A stretch of DNA of 64,000 bases from JAPULR01 sp965238215 (GCA_965238215.1 OZ250180.1:434001-498000); one strand, 5' to 3'; positions 30,866-39,591 are shown, numbered from the stretch's first letter. Numbers and translations are program-made. Notes: generated by a model not told the origin, from the letters alone.

Positions 30866-31675
30866 TGGATACAGACTCTTGAGCGTCACGCCATACCGAC
30901 TCTGGGGAATACACCTCTAGACCGTATAGACCGCCAGGGGGTACTGCGAGTCCTCACCCCGATATGGACAACCCGGCCGGAGACAGCCCGGCGGGTGCGT
31001 CAACGGATGAGAACGGTCTTTCGGTGGGGAATGGCCCACGACTTCATGGAGTCCAACCCGGCGGGTGAAGCTATCGACGGCGCGTTGCCCCCTATGCCGA
31101 AGGTGAAGGCTCACCTCAGATCCCTGCCCTATCAGGAAGTCGGTTCGGCGCTCGAAATCGTTGAAGCGTCCCAAGCCTCGATACCCGCCAAGTTGTGCTT
31201 CCGATTTCTGGTCCTGACGGCAGCGCGCTCCGGTGAGGCTAGGGGCGCCACCTGGGACGAGATCGACCTTCAGGATCAAGTATGGCGGATTCCGTCCGGG
31301 CGTATGAAAGCGGGAATGGAGCATCGTGTACCCCTCAGCCGACAGGCAGTCGATCTACTTGGCGAAGCATCTGCCTTCCGTGGCGAAGCCGGCCTGGTGT
31401 TCCCGTCGCCTCTGAAGCAGGGGGCGCCAATGTCCAACATGACGCTGACGAAGATTCTCCGTTCCGTTGGCCTTGCGGAACGCGCGACGGTCCACGGGTT
31501 CCGCAGCAGCTTCAAGAACTGGACACTGGAGCAGACAGACACTCCATGGGCTGTCTCAGAGGCGGCACTTGCCCATACCCTGGGCAACTCAACCGAACAG
31601 GCCTACGCGAGGTCCGATCTGTTCGAGCGCAGACGCGCGCTGATGCAGCTGTGGGCAGGCTACCTGAACGGCTGA
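30866..31675 (+). pseudogene. Tyrosine integrase, N-terminally truncated
   Basis: The frame from about 30866 (TLERHAIPTLGNTPLDRID) to 31675 encodes the end of the core-binding domain and a full catalytic domain: ARSGEARGATWDE, HGFRSSFKNW and QAYARSDLFERRR hold the Arg, His-Arg and Tyr. About 170 N-terminal residues, including the arm-binding domain, are missing. It is clearly related to the intact integrase at 26152 (same order of motifs, many identical residues). It probably belonged to a second element whose genes continue to the right. Confidence 0.82.
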
Positions 31676-31709
31676 CCGGTCAACATGGCTACATCAAGGG
31701 CACACTGGA

Positions 31710-31904
31710 CTAGCCAAATTCACTCCTTGCTACCGGTCGCGATTCCAGCCAGACCGTGATGTCGCCCTCCCTCCACCTGACGGCAGCGGAGCCGACTCGT
31801 ACGGGCCTCGGGAATTCACCCTCCTGCATTAGCCGATAGATCGACGAGCGACTCATGGCCGTGATTTCCTCAACTTCTCGTCGCCTCAGTAGTCTGTCAT
31901 GCAT
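31710..31904 (-). CDS. AlpA-like excisionase/regulator
   Basis: A 64-residue MerR/AlpA-type DNA-binding protein: LLRRREVEEITAMSRSSIYR is the winged helix-turn-helix, then LMQEGEFPRPVRVGSAAVRW and a closing helix. Such proteins regulate integrase genes or act as excisionases. It points towards the truncated integrase. GGAG lies just before the start. Confidence 0.85.
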   Translation of the reverse strand: MHDRLLRRREVEEITAMSRSSIYRLMQEGEFPRPVRVGSAAVRWREGDITVWLESRPVARSEFG

Positions 31905-32042
31905 AGGAATCTCCTTTTCATGTACTCTGATTCTTACCAGTGAAATATCGGTCTTCCAGTAAGTCGTTGAAATACTGGTTTCTCCTCGCGTTTCAATGGG
32001 ATGGACGGCCGGCGCTGCGCCCCGACCGTCCGCGCCCGCGGC

Positions 32043-32261
32043 TTACGCGGCCGGCTGTACCGGTGGGATTGAAGGCCAGGTAGTCCTTTCCACGAATTCC
32101 CGGTCCGCGTTGACCAGGACGGTCTCGCCCCCAGGTGGGGCCTGCCCAAGGGACATGCCCACCAGGGGGATGGCGGCCAAGATTACCAAGAGCAGGGGTG
32201 CAGCCAGGAGAGAAAACTTTCCGGCCCTACGGGATCTCCGGTTGGTCCGTTGAAATGACAC
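32043..32261 (-). CDS. Small secreted or anchored protein
   Basis: A 72-residue protein with a GTG start placed seven bases after GGAGG. A basic N-terminus (RTNRRSRRAGK) precedes a strong hydrophobic segment (FSLLAAPLLLVILAAIPLVG) and a short polar tail. It may be a signal peptide with a small exported domain or a single-pass membrane protein. No family recognised. Confidence 0.5.
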   Translation of the reverse strand: MSFQRTNRRSRRAGKFSLLAAPLLLVILAAIPLVGMSLGQAPPGGETVLVNADREFVERTTWPSIPPVQPAA

Positions 32262-32344
32262 GTCGTTGCCTCCACGTCGTTGATCTTGTCATCGTTGCCT
32301 GCCGTGAATACTGAGGAGTGGGGGGGTGAAATTTCATGGTCTTT

Positions 32345-32372
32345 GAGGGGGCCTCGTACGGGAGGCCCCCTC
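32345..32372. terminator. Perfect 11-bp hairpin
   Basis: GAGGGGGCCTC (32345-32355) pairs perfectly with 32362-32372 around a six-base loop. No T-run follows on either strand, so it could be a bidirectional terminator or a structural element. Confidence 0.5.
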
Positions 32373-32434
32373 ACGGGGCCTTCATATTCGGAGGCCGGAT
32401 GTGGTGTCATACCCGTGTACAGGAATTGCGATAT

Positions 32435-32637
32435 TTGCATAAAGGCAAGTCGTGGGCCGTTCTGGGCGTGAATGAGGCCGAATTAGGGCAAGTTGAAGGA
32501 GCATTTGTAAGCACTTTGCGGTAAGGGCCCGTTCCACCGATTGGGGGTGGAAATTGCATAAAGGCAAGTCGGAATTCGAGGCGATCGGAAGAATTGCTGT
32601 CGCATGGGAGTAAGCAATTCGTGGAACGGGGCCTTAC
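32435..32637. repeat. Direct repeats with a large inverted repeat
   Basis: An 18-base word TTGCATAAAGGCAAGTCG occurs at 32435-32452 and 32554-32571, 119 bases apart. A 17-base inverted repeat (32521-32537 and 32621-32637, one mismatch) encloses the second copy, with a further inner AATTGC/GCAATT pair. No gene overlaps. It sits between the integrase/AlpA end and the gene block that follows, where an attachment site, replication origin or structured RNA could be. Confidence 0.7.
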
Positions 32638-32700
32638 GGAGGTCCTGGTTTACCTACAGGAGAGGCCTTACAGGACACTGAGTGTGAAGGAGTCAGGACA

Positions 32701-33488
32701 ATGAAGGACAATTCGATGAACGGTGCATAGGAGGAATTGGCGGGGACGGATGGACAGCAGGAGGAATCCCGGTCCGGAGGCAATGGTGGTCGGGACGTGG
32801 CGAAGCTGCGACGGCTGCGTCTGAAGGCCCTGTTGCGGGAGCTGGTGGACGAGGAGGGACGGATGGAGGCGGCGGAGATGGGGGTCGCCTACCGCACCCT
32901 GGTCCGTGCCGAGGAGACGGGACAGATCACGGGTCGCATGAGGGATGCGTTGCACAGGCTGCTGGGTTCACGGCATGGCCCCGATGTGGCCCGGTTGAAG
33001 GAGCGGGTCAGCGCCCTGGAGGGGCGCGTGAATGAAATGGCAGTGAGGTTGCGCGAGGCAGTGGCCGGAAAGGCCCAGGCTGAGGCCTCACCCACGGTGG
33101 AGGGGCTTCAGTCGTCTAAGCGGGCTGTGCCGCGGCGTACGGACCCGGAGATAGTGACCGAGGACCCCGCCGCTGACGACGCCGACGTCTACGGTGAAGC
33201 CTGGCCGTTGGTGGAGGAGTGGCGACGGCTGAGGCAGAACCATCCCAACCAGGGCCATACACTGTCGTGGCTGACGACGGAGCAGCGGCTGCTGACCCTG
33301 GAGCTGGCGATGATGGAGCAGCATGGATTGACCCTTCCTCCGGAGACGCAGCCCCTGCGGGTTTCGGTCGCAGGGGACAGACCGCCTGGCGTTGGGAGGC
33401 GCTGCGCGACACGCGAAAGGCCCTCGCAAGGAGAAAGATGCTGCGCCGGCTGCGGCGCATCCTCACCCTGGGGCGGTGGTGGTGGTAG
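32701..33488 (+). pseudogene. HTH-like island regulator with in-frame TAG and frameshift
   Basis: AAGGAG precedes an ATG at 32701 with the usual gap, but codon 10 is TAG (32728-32730). The frame then runs on: a helical, probably DNA-binding segment (KLRRLRLKALLRELVDEEGR, TLVRAEETGQITGRMRDALH), a coiled-coil stretch (RLKERVSALEGRVNEMAVRL) and an acidic linker. Near 33345-33365 the sense passes to another frame (RRGQTAWRWEALRDTRKALA, then LRRLRRILTLGRWWW) that ends at 33488. Restart at TTG 32737 could still yield a shortened protein. Function unknown. Confidence 0.5.
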
Positions 33489-34212
33489 ATCCTGAACCCT
33501 GCCAGAGTGCCGTTTTCGCGGGTGCTGCGCCGTTGTTCCATTGCAGTTCCACGGGAGTAAGTGATCTGGGCCGAAACGCTCCAAAACCGTTGACAGTTAC
33601 GGAGATGGGTGATAACACTAAATTCTGTTTCTGGCTTTTCCAGCGTTTCCTGCCGAGAAACCTGGAGGATTCCCGTCCCCCGAATCCGGGACCGGCTGCC
33701 TAGGATCGAGCCCTGCTCTCCGAACAGCCGCCCGCGGGGTGCCGACCGGAAGGATTGAGCCTTGCTCTCCCGATGGCGGCCCCTGAGGGACAAACGCTTC
33801 CCGAGGCGTGATGCCGGTGAAGAGGTAGAGCCTTGCTCCCCCGATGCCGAATCGAAGGTCGAGACACCAGGACCATGTGCCTACGCGCAGCCCACGGATT
33901 TCCTGGTTGGAGTGCATCCAAAGCTCCGCCTGAATTTGTATGAATGCGACGAAGCCGGTGGCTGGTTGGAACGCAGCTTCAATGCGCGCTGACCAGGAGC
34001 TGCTGCGCTAGCTACTGTTCGATCGCTTCAAACGTGCGCAACTCTTCCCCCAACATGCATCTACCCTGGGGCTAGCTGCGTTCTCTTCGCTCCCTTCGTT
34101 CTTCTGCATTAGATATCCCACCTTGGAGGGAGTGCGTCTTCGTCAACGGGTCTCATCTCACACAGACCGCGCCACGGATGCCGGTGTGGGCACACAATGA
34201 AAGGAGGCGTCA
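33489..34212. other. Gene-free stretch with short direct repeats
   Basis: About 720 bases. Three copies of a ~20-base word close to GAGCCTTGCTCTCCCGATG lie at 33706-33725, 33755-33775 and 33827-33847. A possible -35 TTGACA is at about 33590. No convincing gene on either strand. The region comes just before the well-kept gene block and probably holds its control signals. Confidence 0.5.
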
Positions 34213-34455
34213 ATGAACGTCAAGAATTTCTTCTCAGCGGTTCCCAAATTCAAAGGTCTCGCCTCAACCGTCGGAGGCTTTGTCCTGCGGCACAGGCGAC
34301 TGGTAAAGACCGTCGCGGTGGCGCTGCTGTTCGGGCCTCTGCTATTGACGGGAAACGGCGAACTCTTCGTCCTGAACGCCCTTGGAATTGGCATTGCTGT
34401 GCTGCTCGTCCGGCGGTTCACGGCGCGCCGTCCGGGGCGAAGGTCCAAACGGTGA
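34213..34455 (+). CDS. Small membrane protein
   Basis: An 80-residue protein with AAGGAGG five bases before the ATG. A basic N-terminal third is followed by a hydrophobic hairpin or one to two spans (VKTVAVALLFGPLLLTG and FVLNALGIGIAVLLVRR) and a very basic C-terminus. No family recognised. A terminator follows, so it is transcribed alone. Confidence 0.6.
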   Translation: MNVKNFFSAVPKFKGLASTVGGFVLRHRRLVKTVAVALLFGPLLLTGNGELFVLNALGIGIAVLLVRRFTARRPGRRSKR

Positions 34456-34497
34456 CGGCTGACACCGCAACCCTCTTGCAACCCATGCCGAATGACT

Positions 34498-34532
34498 GGG
34501 GCCGTCTCTTCCGAGGCGGCCCCTCTTTCTTT
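34498..34532 (+). terminator. Terminator
   Basis: GGGGCCG (34498-34504) pairs with CGGCCCC (34517-34523) with extra pairing inside; TCTTTCTTT follows. Confidence 0.75.
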
Positions 34533-34587
34533 GCCCAAGGTGGGCGTTGATCACAGGAAACGACACAACAACTTAAGGAGGTACAAG

Positions 34588-35259
34588 ATGACTACGGCAA
34601 CATTGGTGACTGGAATTCGGACCATGAACACGGCGGTAAATCCCCGGCGCAGCCTGGAGGAACTGGTGGACCGGCTCATGGCCGCGTTGACGTTCAGGGA
34701 TGAGCCGGAATCGGCGGCGGCGAACTCTCTTGAGGGAGCGATCCCCGTGAGTACATCGAGGTCTCGGACCATGCGGACGGTAGTGCGGCCCCAGCGTAGC
34801 CTGAAGGAACTGGTGGACCGGCTCATGGCCGCGCTGACGTTCAGGGAAGAGCCGAAATCGCCGGTGGGGAGGAACTCCGCCGAGGTGGACGCGGTGGATA
34901 CGTCGAAAGGCCATTCCGTGGTACGCGCCATCCACGAGGCGAGGCGGCTCAGGCAGGCTGCGGACTTGGACGGGGCACTTGAGGTGCTCGTCGGTGCGGA
35001 CATGGCGCCCGCCGATCCGAACCTGGCGCGGTGGACCTACTCCGAGTGGAAGCAACTGGTGAAGAGGCGGTTCGGCCACCGGAGCGTGCTGGTCTACAAC
35101 CAGGGCACGGGTCGGGCGGCTGCGCTAGCGCCCCGCGCCGAAGGCGGAATGCTTGAGGTGGTGGCGGCGCTGGGAATGCGCTGGCGGCCCGGCAAGATCG
35201 TGTCGCGGCGCAGCCTGCGGGGCCTCCGGCCCCTGACCGCAGGTGCGTCATGGTCGTAG
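34588..35259 (+). CDS. Island protein with internal tandem duplication
   Basis: A 223-residue protein of unknown function. AAGGAGG lies six bases before the ATG. Residues ~12-35 and ~53-76 are near-identical copies (both with ELVDRLMAALTFR and a Glu-Pro-x-Ser end). The DNA copies are also very similar, so the duplication is fairly recent. The C-terminal part (LEVLVGADMAPADPNLARWT, FGHRSVLVYNQGTGRAAALA, MRWRPGKIVSRRSLRGL) is basic. Its end overlaps the primase gene by ten bases, implying co-translation. Confidence 0.65.
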   Translation: MTTATLVTGIRTMNTAVNPRRSLEELVDRLMAALTFRDEPESAAANSLEGAIPVSTSRSRTMRTVVRPQRSLKELVDRLMAALTFREEPKSPVGRNSAEVDAVDTSKGHSVVRAIHEARRLRQAADLDGALEVLVGADMAPADPNLARWTYSEWKQLVKRRFGHRSVLVYNQGTGRAAALAPRAEGGMLEVVAALGMRWRPGKIVSRRSLRGLRPLTAGASWS

Positions 35260-36302
35260 CACACACAACGGTCGACATCCCAGCGCTGAAGGCAAGACAT
35301 CCCTTGGGCGATACCGTGGAGGCGGCCGGTGTACAACTCAGAGGAAGGGGCAGAGTCCGCCAGGGCGTCTGCCCCTTCCACGAGGAGGCGGAGGGCAGCT
35401 TCACGGTGTACTCCGACTCGGAACGCTTCTACTGCTTCGGCTGCGGCCTGGGAGGCGACGTGTTGGACTTCGTCCAGAGAATCGAGAACCTGAGTCTGCC
35501 CGAGACCCTGCGGCGACTGGACGGCAGCTCTGGCCTTACACCCAGGGCTGCTGATCGTCCAGTCCCAACGCGGCGTCCAAAGCCCGCCGCGTTGCCTCCT
35601 CGCAACCCCAACCTGCTGACGTCAGCGGCGCGGCACTATGCCCGGCAGTTGAGAAGCAGCCTCGACCCCCAGGCATACCTTGCCTCGCGGGGAATCGGCC
35701 CTGCCGTCGCGGCCCACCTGGGCCTTGGCTACTCGCCTGGTCGCGGGCTGCGGCAGGCTCTGGAGTCCCGCGGCTTCTCGGAGAAACTTATCAGGGACTC
35801 CGGACTATTCACGGCAAAGGGCGCGGAGCGCTTCGCCGGCATGGTGGTCGTACCCGATCTCACCTTCGGGCTTGCATGCTGGCTTGCGGGCCGGGCCGTC
35901 GACTCTGCGGCCAAGCCCCGCTTCCAGAGCCTGCCCGGTCCCAAGCCGGTGCTCGGGCTTGGAAGGCTTGGACCCGCACCGCCATGGGCAGTGGTGGTCG
36001 AGGGACTCTTCGACTGGCTCACCCTTGCCGGTTGGGGTCTCCCTGCCATCGCCGCCCTGGGCACCCAGGGTCTTGACCGGGTGACCTCGGCCCTCAGGGG
36101 CTGCCCCCGCGTCTTCCTCGCCTTCGACTCAGACGACGCGGGCCGGGAGGCGACGGAGAGGCTTGCGGACCTGCTTGGACGACGGGCGGCCGTCGTCACT
36201 CTGCCCCAGGGCGTGGGCGACGTGGCAGAGCTTGCCACCCATCCCCACGGACGAGGTCTCTTCCTCCGCCTGCTTGGTCAAGCGGCACGGTCTTGCCGGT
36301 AG
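35250..36302 (+). CDS. DnaG-like primase with CHC2 zinc finger and TOPRIM domain
   Basis: A 350-residue primase-like protein. The CHC2 zinc-binding domain is at about 38-80 (CPFHEEAEGSF, FYCFGCGLGGDVLDFVQ). A shortened catalytic region follows. The TOPRIM domain starts near residue 248 (VVVEGLFDWLTL, IAALGTQGL, FLAFDSDDAGREA). The helicase-binding C-terminus of chromosomal DnaG is absent. This layout is common in phage, plasmid and satellite primases, so it probably starts replication of the element itself. Confidence 0.88.
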   Translation: MVVAHTTVDIPALKARHPLGDTVEAAGVQLRGRGRVRQGVCPFHEEAEGSFTVYSDSERFYCFGCGLGGDVLDFVQRIENLSLPETLRRLDGSSGLTPRAADRPVPTRRPKPAALPPRNPNLLTSAARHYARQLRSSLDPQAYLASRGIGPAVAAHLGLGYSPGRGLRQALESRGFSEKLIRDSGLFTAKGAERFAGMVVVPDLTFGLACWLAGRAVDSAAKPRFQSLPGPKPVLGLGRLGPAPPWAVVVEGLFDWLTLAGWGLPAIAALGTQGLDRVTSALRGCPRVFLAFDSDDAGREATERLADLLGRRAAVVTLPQGVGDVAELATHPHGRGLFLRLLGQAARSCR

Positions 36303-36483
36303 CGACTCCCTGTCGCTCGTGAGCGGTCCTCCCCGCCCGTTATCCACTTCCCCACCCTTATCACATTCACCCAAGGATACCTGCGCCCATTCAACGACGG
36401 GCTATGCCCGCCTACGGGTTTCTCTCGCGGAACCCGCATTTCCCATTCCCTACAGGAAATACGCCACCACAAGGAGATACGAC

Positions 36484-37344
36484 ATGTCTAACTTCAACGG
36501 CAACAGCAACGGACACCACCCCAACGGGGCCTCCAACGGCCTCGTGCACCTCAACGGCAACGGGCACAAGCCCAATGCCCCCATCGTCACCAACCAAGAC
36601 CCCGCATCGAGTGCGGATCTCGCTCTGCTCTGGGACGGGCTGCCCCCCGCCGTCGCGAGGACCCTGGCCCAGCCCCTTGACCTCGCCATCGTATCCCAAC
36701 GCAGGGGAAGGGCGGGCATGATCTACCACTACCTGGAAGGACACACGGTCATCGACCAGGCCAACCTGATCTTCGGGCACGGCGGCTGGGGATATGAACT
36801 CGTGGGCGACGTGACCCTCCGGCAGATGGAGACCGTGGGCTCCCGGACCGGTGAGGTGAAGACTTCCTCCGCCTACAGCGCACCGGTGCGGGTCACCGTG
36901 GTCGGGGCGCCCTCCCGCACCGACGTGGGCTTCCACGCCGTGGCCGAGGAGACCCCGGAAGGGCACGACACCGCCCTGAAGGGCGCCGTCACCGATGGCA
37001 TGAAGCGGGCCCTGCGCAGCTTTGGAGTCCAGTTCGGCAACGGCCTCTACGGAGACCAGGTCGACTTGAGTGCTCCACCCCGACCGGAGAGGGTTCCGGT
37101 CCCGGCCGTGACGAAACCTGAAAAAGTCCAGCCCAACCGAAGCGAAGAGTCCCAGGTACAGATGCTACGTAAGCGGCTCGTGGAGCTGGGAACAGCCCAG
37201 GGCTTCGACGAGAAGCAGGTAAGGGAGGCTACGGCGGCCCGGACAGGCAGGGACTTGGACCAGTTGGCGGCGGCGGTTCTGGCTCCTCTGGTGAAGGCAG
37301 CCGCCAACAAGCTCAACAAGATACGGCAGGCCAGGGCTTCCTAG
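36484..37344 (+). CDS. Rad52/Rad22-like single-strand annealing protein
   Basis: A 286-residue protein; AAGGAG precedes the ATG at 36484. The N-terminus is a low-complexity Asn/Gly linker. The core (LDLAIVSQRRGRAGMIYHYL, HTVIDQANLIFGHGGWGYEL, TGEVKTSSAYSAPVRVTV, ALKGAVTDGMKRALRSFG) is the Rad52 fold: a recombinase that anneals single strands. A helical C-terminal tail follows. Together with the SSB and nuclease genes downstream it makes a phage-type recombination set. A longer upstream frame exists but lacks a ribosome site. Confidence 0.9.
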   Translation: MSNFNGNSNGHHPNGASNGLVHLNGNGHKPNAPIVTNQDPASSADLALLWDGLPPAVARTLAQPLDLAIVSQRRGRAGMIYHYLEGHTVIDQANLIFGHGGWGYELVGDVTLRQMETVGSRTGEVKTSSAYSAPVRVTVVGAPSRTDVGFHAVAEETPEGHDTALKGAVTDGMKRALRSFGVQFGNGLYGDQVDLSAPPRPERVPVPAVTKPEKVQPNRSEESQVQMLRKRLVELGTAQGFDEKQVREATAARTGRDLDQLAAAVLAPLVKAAANKLNKIRQARAS

Positions 37345-37373
37345 CCGGCCAATCAATCCAATGCCAGGAATAC

Positions 37374-37410
37374 AGCGGGGCAGTCTCCTCCGGGGGGTTG
37401 CCCCGCTTTT
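37374..37410 (+). terminator. Intercistronic terminator
   Basis: AGCGGGGCA (37374-37382) pairs with TGCCCCGCT (37399-37407), followed by TTT. Confidence 0.75.
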
Positions 37411-37445
37411 CGTTTGCGGGACTACAAGGAGGGAGGAGACGAGAC

Positions 37446-37943
37446 ATGCCCAAGACACTGACCCACACACCCTGGGGTTGGACCAGAAAAATTCAGGAGC
37501 TTGCCGATGACGTCTGGAGAGTCACGACGGCAGGCCATGGCGGGCTGAAGCTCAGCCGGGAACGGTGGGAGGAGCTTCCCGCCGCAGTCCGGGACACGAT
37601 GCTCACCCCGTTGTACGCGGAGGAAGACTGCGAGGAACCCATAGTCAGGACTCTCCTGGGCGTAGGCGATGAACGGGACAAAGAGTCGGCCCTTAGGGTC
37701 GCGGGCAGCTTCGAGCGGTACGCTCCCGCGCTTCCATACATTCGCGAATGTCAACCGGAGGTCCACCACGTCATCGCCTACCGGGGAGGCCTGGCCACAG
37801 ACCCCTTCGAGAGGTTCCACACGAGGGAGGCGGCGGAGGCCTTCGCCAGCGACAAGGACATGGTGAGGATCTACGGAAATCTGGAAACGATCGAGTGCAG
37901 GCAAGCACTACACATCTGCCAGGGAAAGGAAAAAAGAATATGA
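37446..37943 (+). CDS. DUF7007-like protein
   Basis: A 165-residue protein. GGAGG-rich sequence precedes the ATG at 37446. The opening TPWGWTRKIQELADDVWRVT, then TAGHGGLKLSRERWEELP, is the pattern of the DUF7007 domain found in phage and plasmid proteins. A further region has RFHTREAAEAFASDKDM. The molecular role is unknown. It overlaps the next gene by four bases (ATGA), so the two are translationally coupled. Confidence 0.7.
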   Translation: MPKTLTHTPWGWTRKIQELADDVWRVTTAGHGGLKLSRERWEELPAAVRDTMLTPLYAEEDCEEPIVRTLLGVGDERDKESALRVAGSFERYAPALPYIRECQPEVHHVIAYRGGLATDPFERFHTREAAEAFASDKDMVRIYGNLETIECRQALHICQGKEKRI

Positions 37944-38350
37944 CTACGACAACAATGACGCGGATCAGACCCAGGAGCCTGCGCAGCGTCACCACCAGGC
38001 TGAACACGGAGTTCGGCAAGCTCTACGTCACCGTGGCCGTGGACGAGGAGGGCCGGCCCTACGAGGTGTTCGGGAGGTTGGGAAAAGGGGGGAGCTTCCA
38101 GAGCGGCGTCACGGAGCTGGTCTGCCGCCTTATTTCCCTCCACCTTAGGAGAGGCACTCCCTTGGCCCAGATCATCGACCAATGCCGGGGAATCCAGGAG
38201 ATGCAGCCCTTCTTCAACAGGATGTCCGATGGTGCCAGCGTGCCTGTCCTTGGCATCGGCGACGGCATAGCCCACGTGCTCCGGGACCATCTACAGAATG
38301 GGAGGTCGAGAAAGCACGTGGAAGCGAGAAAGGCCATGGCGATGGCTTGA
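37940..38350 (+). CDS. Free-standing TSCPD-domain protein
   Basis: A 136-residue protein resembling the TSCPD domain at the end of B12-dependent ribonucleotide reductase NrdJ: RPRSLRSVTTRLNTEFGKLY, VDEEGRPYEVFGRLGKGGS, LVCRLISLHLRRGTPLAQII, then GIQEMQPFFN and VPVLGIGDGIA. No reductase catalytic domain is encoded nearby. A role in nucleotide supply or binding is inferred only. Coupled to the upstream gene by an ATGA overlap. Confidence 0.75.
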   Translation: MTTTTMTRIRPRSLRSVTTRLNTEFGKLYVTVAVDEEGRPYEVFGRLGKGGSFQSGVTELVCRLISLHLRRGTPLAQIIDQCRGIQEMQPFFNRMSDGASVPVLGIGDGIAHVLRDHLQNGRSRKHVEARKAMAMA

Positions 38351-38377
38351 GGAAATGGACTACGGGTTCACGTATGG

Positions 38378-38413
38378 GGCGGGACTGCCTCAATTGCGGA
38401 CAGTCCCGCTCCT
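38378..38413 (+). terminator. Intercistronic stem-loop
   Basis: GCGGGACTG (38379-38387) pairs perfectly with CAGTCCCGC (38401-38409). The tail CTCCTCAT is only weakly T-rich, so termination may be partial. Confidence 0.6.
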
Positions 38414-38451
38414 CATCTACAGGACAGAATCGAACAGGAGGAGGAATAGAG

Positions 38452-39591
38452 ATGACTACAGCTACAACCATAGACAGGGCAAAAACATTCTCCCGTCCCG
38501 CGGCACGGTTCGACGACGACGGCAACCCCGCATCGGGTACGGGGCAGGCTCTGGAGGTGCGGGCCTCGGCGGCCCTGAACTGCCGCCGCTCTCTCTGGTA
38601 TGCCGCCACGGGATACACCCCCACCAATCCCCCCGGCGAAGAGTCCCTCATGGCCATGGAGGCGGGCAACGCCCTTGAGCCGGTGGTGACGAAGGCCATG
38701 GAAAGGGCCGGCTGGAATGTCAACCCCGCCGATCCCCGGGACCCCCAGACGGTCACGGTGAAGGTGGGACCCAAGCTGCTGGTAACGGGCCACCCCGACG
38801 GATCGGTGCGGTTGCCGCTGCCAGTGAACAGAGAACGAGCCAGGGATGCCACGGTGCAGATGTTCCTGTTCGAAGAGGAGGAAAAGTTTCCCACCTACGG
38901 GGAAGAAATGGTGGTGGAGGTGAAGACCAGGGGACCGGAGGCATTCAAACGGTGGCGAACCCTGGGGGCGGAGCGCAGCCATCCGGCTGCGGTGGCCCAA
39001 ACCGCCATCTACACCCTGGGCACCTATGGGGAAATGAAGGACGCCGTCATCGCCACCATGGACACGGGTAGCCGTACCTGGGACTACGAGGTGATTCCTG
39101 CTCCACGGCTGGAGCATGCCCTGCAGGACACCAGCCGGTGGCTGGAACCCCTGGTAACCCACCATGACCTTTACGGGCCGGACCCCGACGCCCTGCCCGA
39201 CAGGGATTTCTTAGAAGGCAGCTGGCAGTGCAGAAGTTGTCCCTTCCTGGACATCTGCCAGCCAGGTGGTGAGGAAGTGGGAGAAAACCGGGAGGAACCG
39301 GAGGAAAAAGAGGTGAGCGACGGTGAGGCCCAGGAGGCGGTGGCGGTCTACACAGAAGCCCAGCAGACCATGAAAGCACCAGAAAAAGTCAAGCGGGCCG
39401 CCCTGAAGACCCTGAAGGCGTGGATGCGCCGCAAGGGGGACGCCAAGGTCACCATAGTAGGCCGGACGGTCAGCCTGGTGCAGTCCCGCCGCTACGCAAT
39501 CAACTACCCCAGGCTCAACTCCCTCCTGGACCCGGAGGCCAGGGCAGAGATAGTCACGGAGCGGGAGTCGGAGTACGTCAGGGTCAACTAG
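38452..39591 (+). CDS. PD-(D/E)XK (Cas4/RecB-like) exonuclease
   Basis: A 379-residue nuclease. AGGAGGAGG precedes the ATG at 38452. Motifs: an early cysteine (NCRRSLWYAATG), GHPDGSVRL supplying the Asp, and VVEVKTRGP supplying the E-x-K near residue 163. A cluster WQCRSCPFLDIC near 262 can, with the early Cys, ligate a 4Fe-4S centre as in Cas4 and AddB. A charged C-terminal extension follows. With the annealing protein and SSB it forms an exonuclease/annealase recombination module. Confidence 0.85.
   Translation: MTTATTIDRAKTFSRPAARFDDDGNPASGTGQALEVRASAALNCRRSLWYAATGYTPTNPPGEESLMAMEAGNALEPVVTKAMERAGWNVNPADPRDPQTVTVKVGPKLLVTGHPDGSVRLPLPVNRERARDATVQMFLFEEEEKFPTYGEEMVVEVKTRGPEAFKRWRTLGAERSHPAAVAQTAIYTLGTYGEMKDAVIATMDTGSRTWDYEVIPAPRLEHALQDTSRWLEPLVTHHDLYGPDPDALPDRDFLEGSWQCRSCPFLDICQPGGEEVGENREEPEEKEVSDGEAQEAVAVYTEAQQTMKAPEKVKRAALKTLKAWMRRKGDAKVTIVGRTVSLVQSRRYAINYPRLNSLLDPEARAEIVTERESEYVRVN

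Noticed and set aside
33706..33847. CRISPR array
   Set aside because: Only three imperfect copies with uneven spacing, and no cas genes in the window. The Cas4-like nuclease at 38452 sits in a recombination module.
36163..36483. Upstream extension of the annealing protein
   Set aside because: The extra 107 codons overlap the primase end in another frame and have no family resemblance. A good ribosome site precedes the ATG at 36484.
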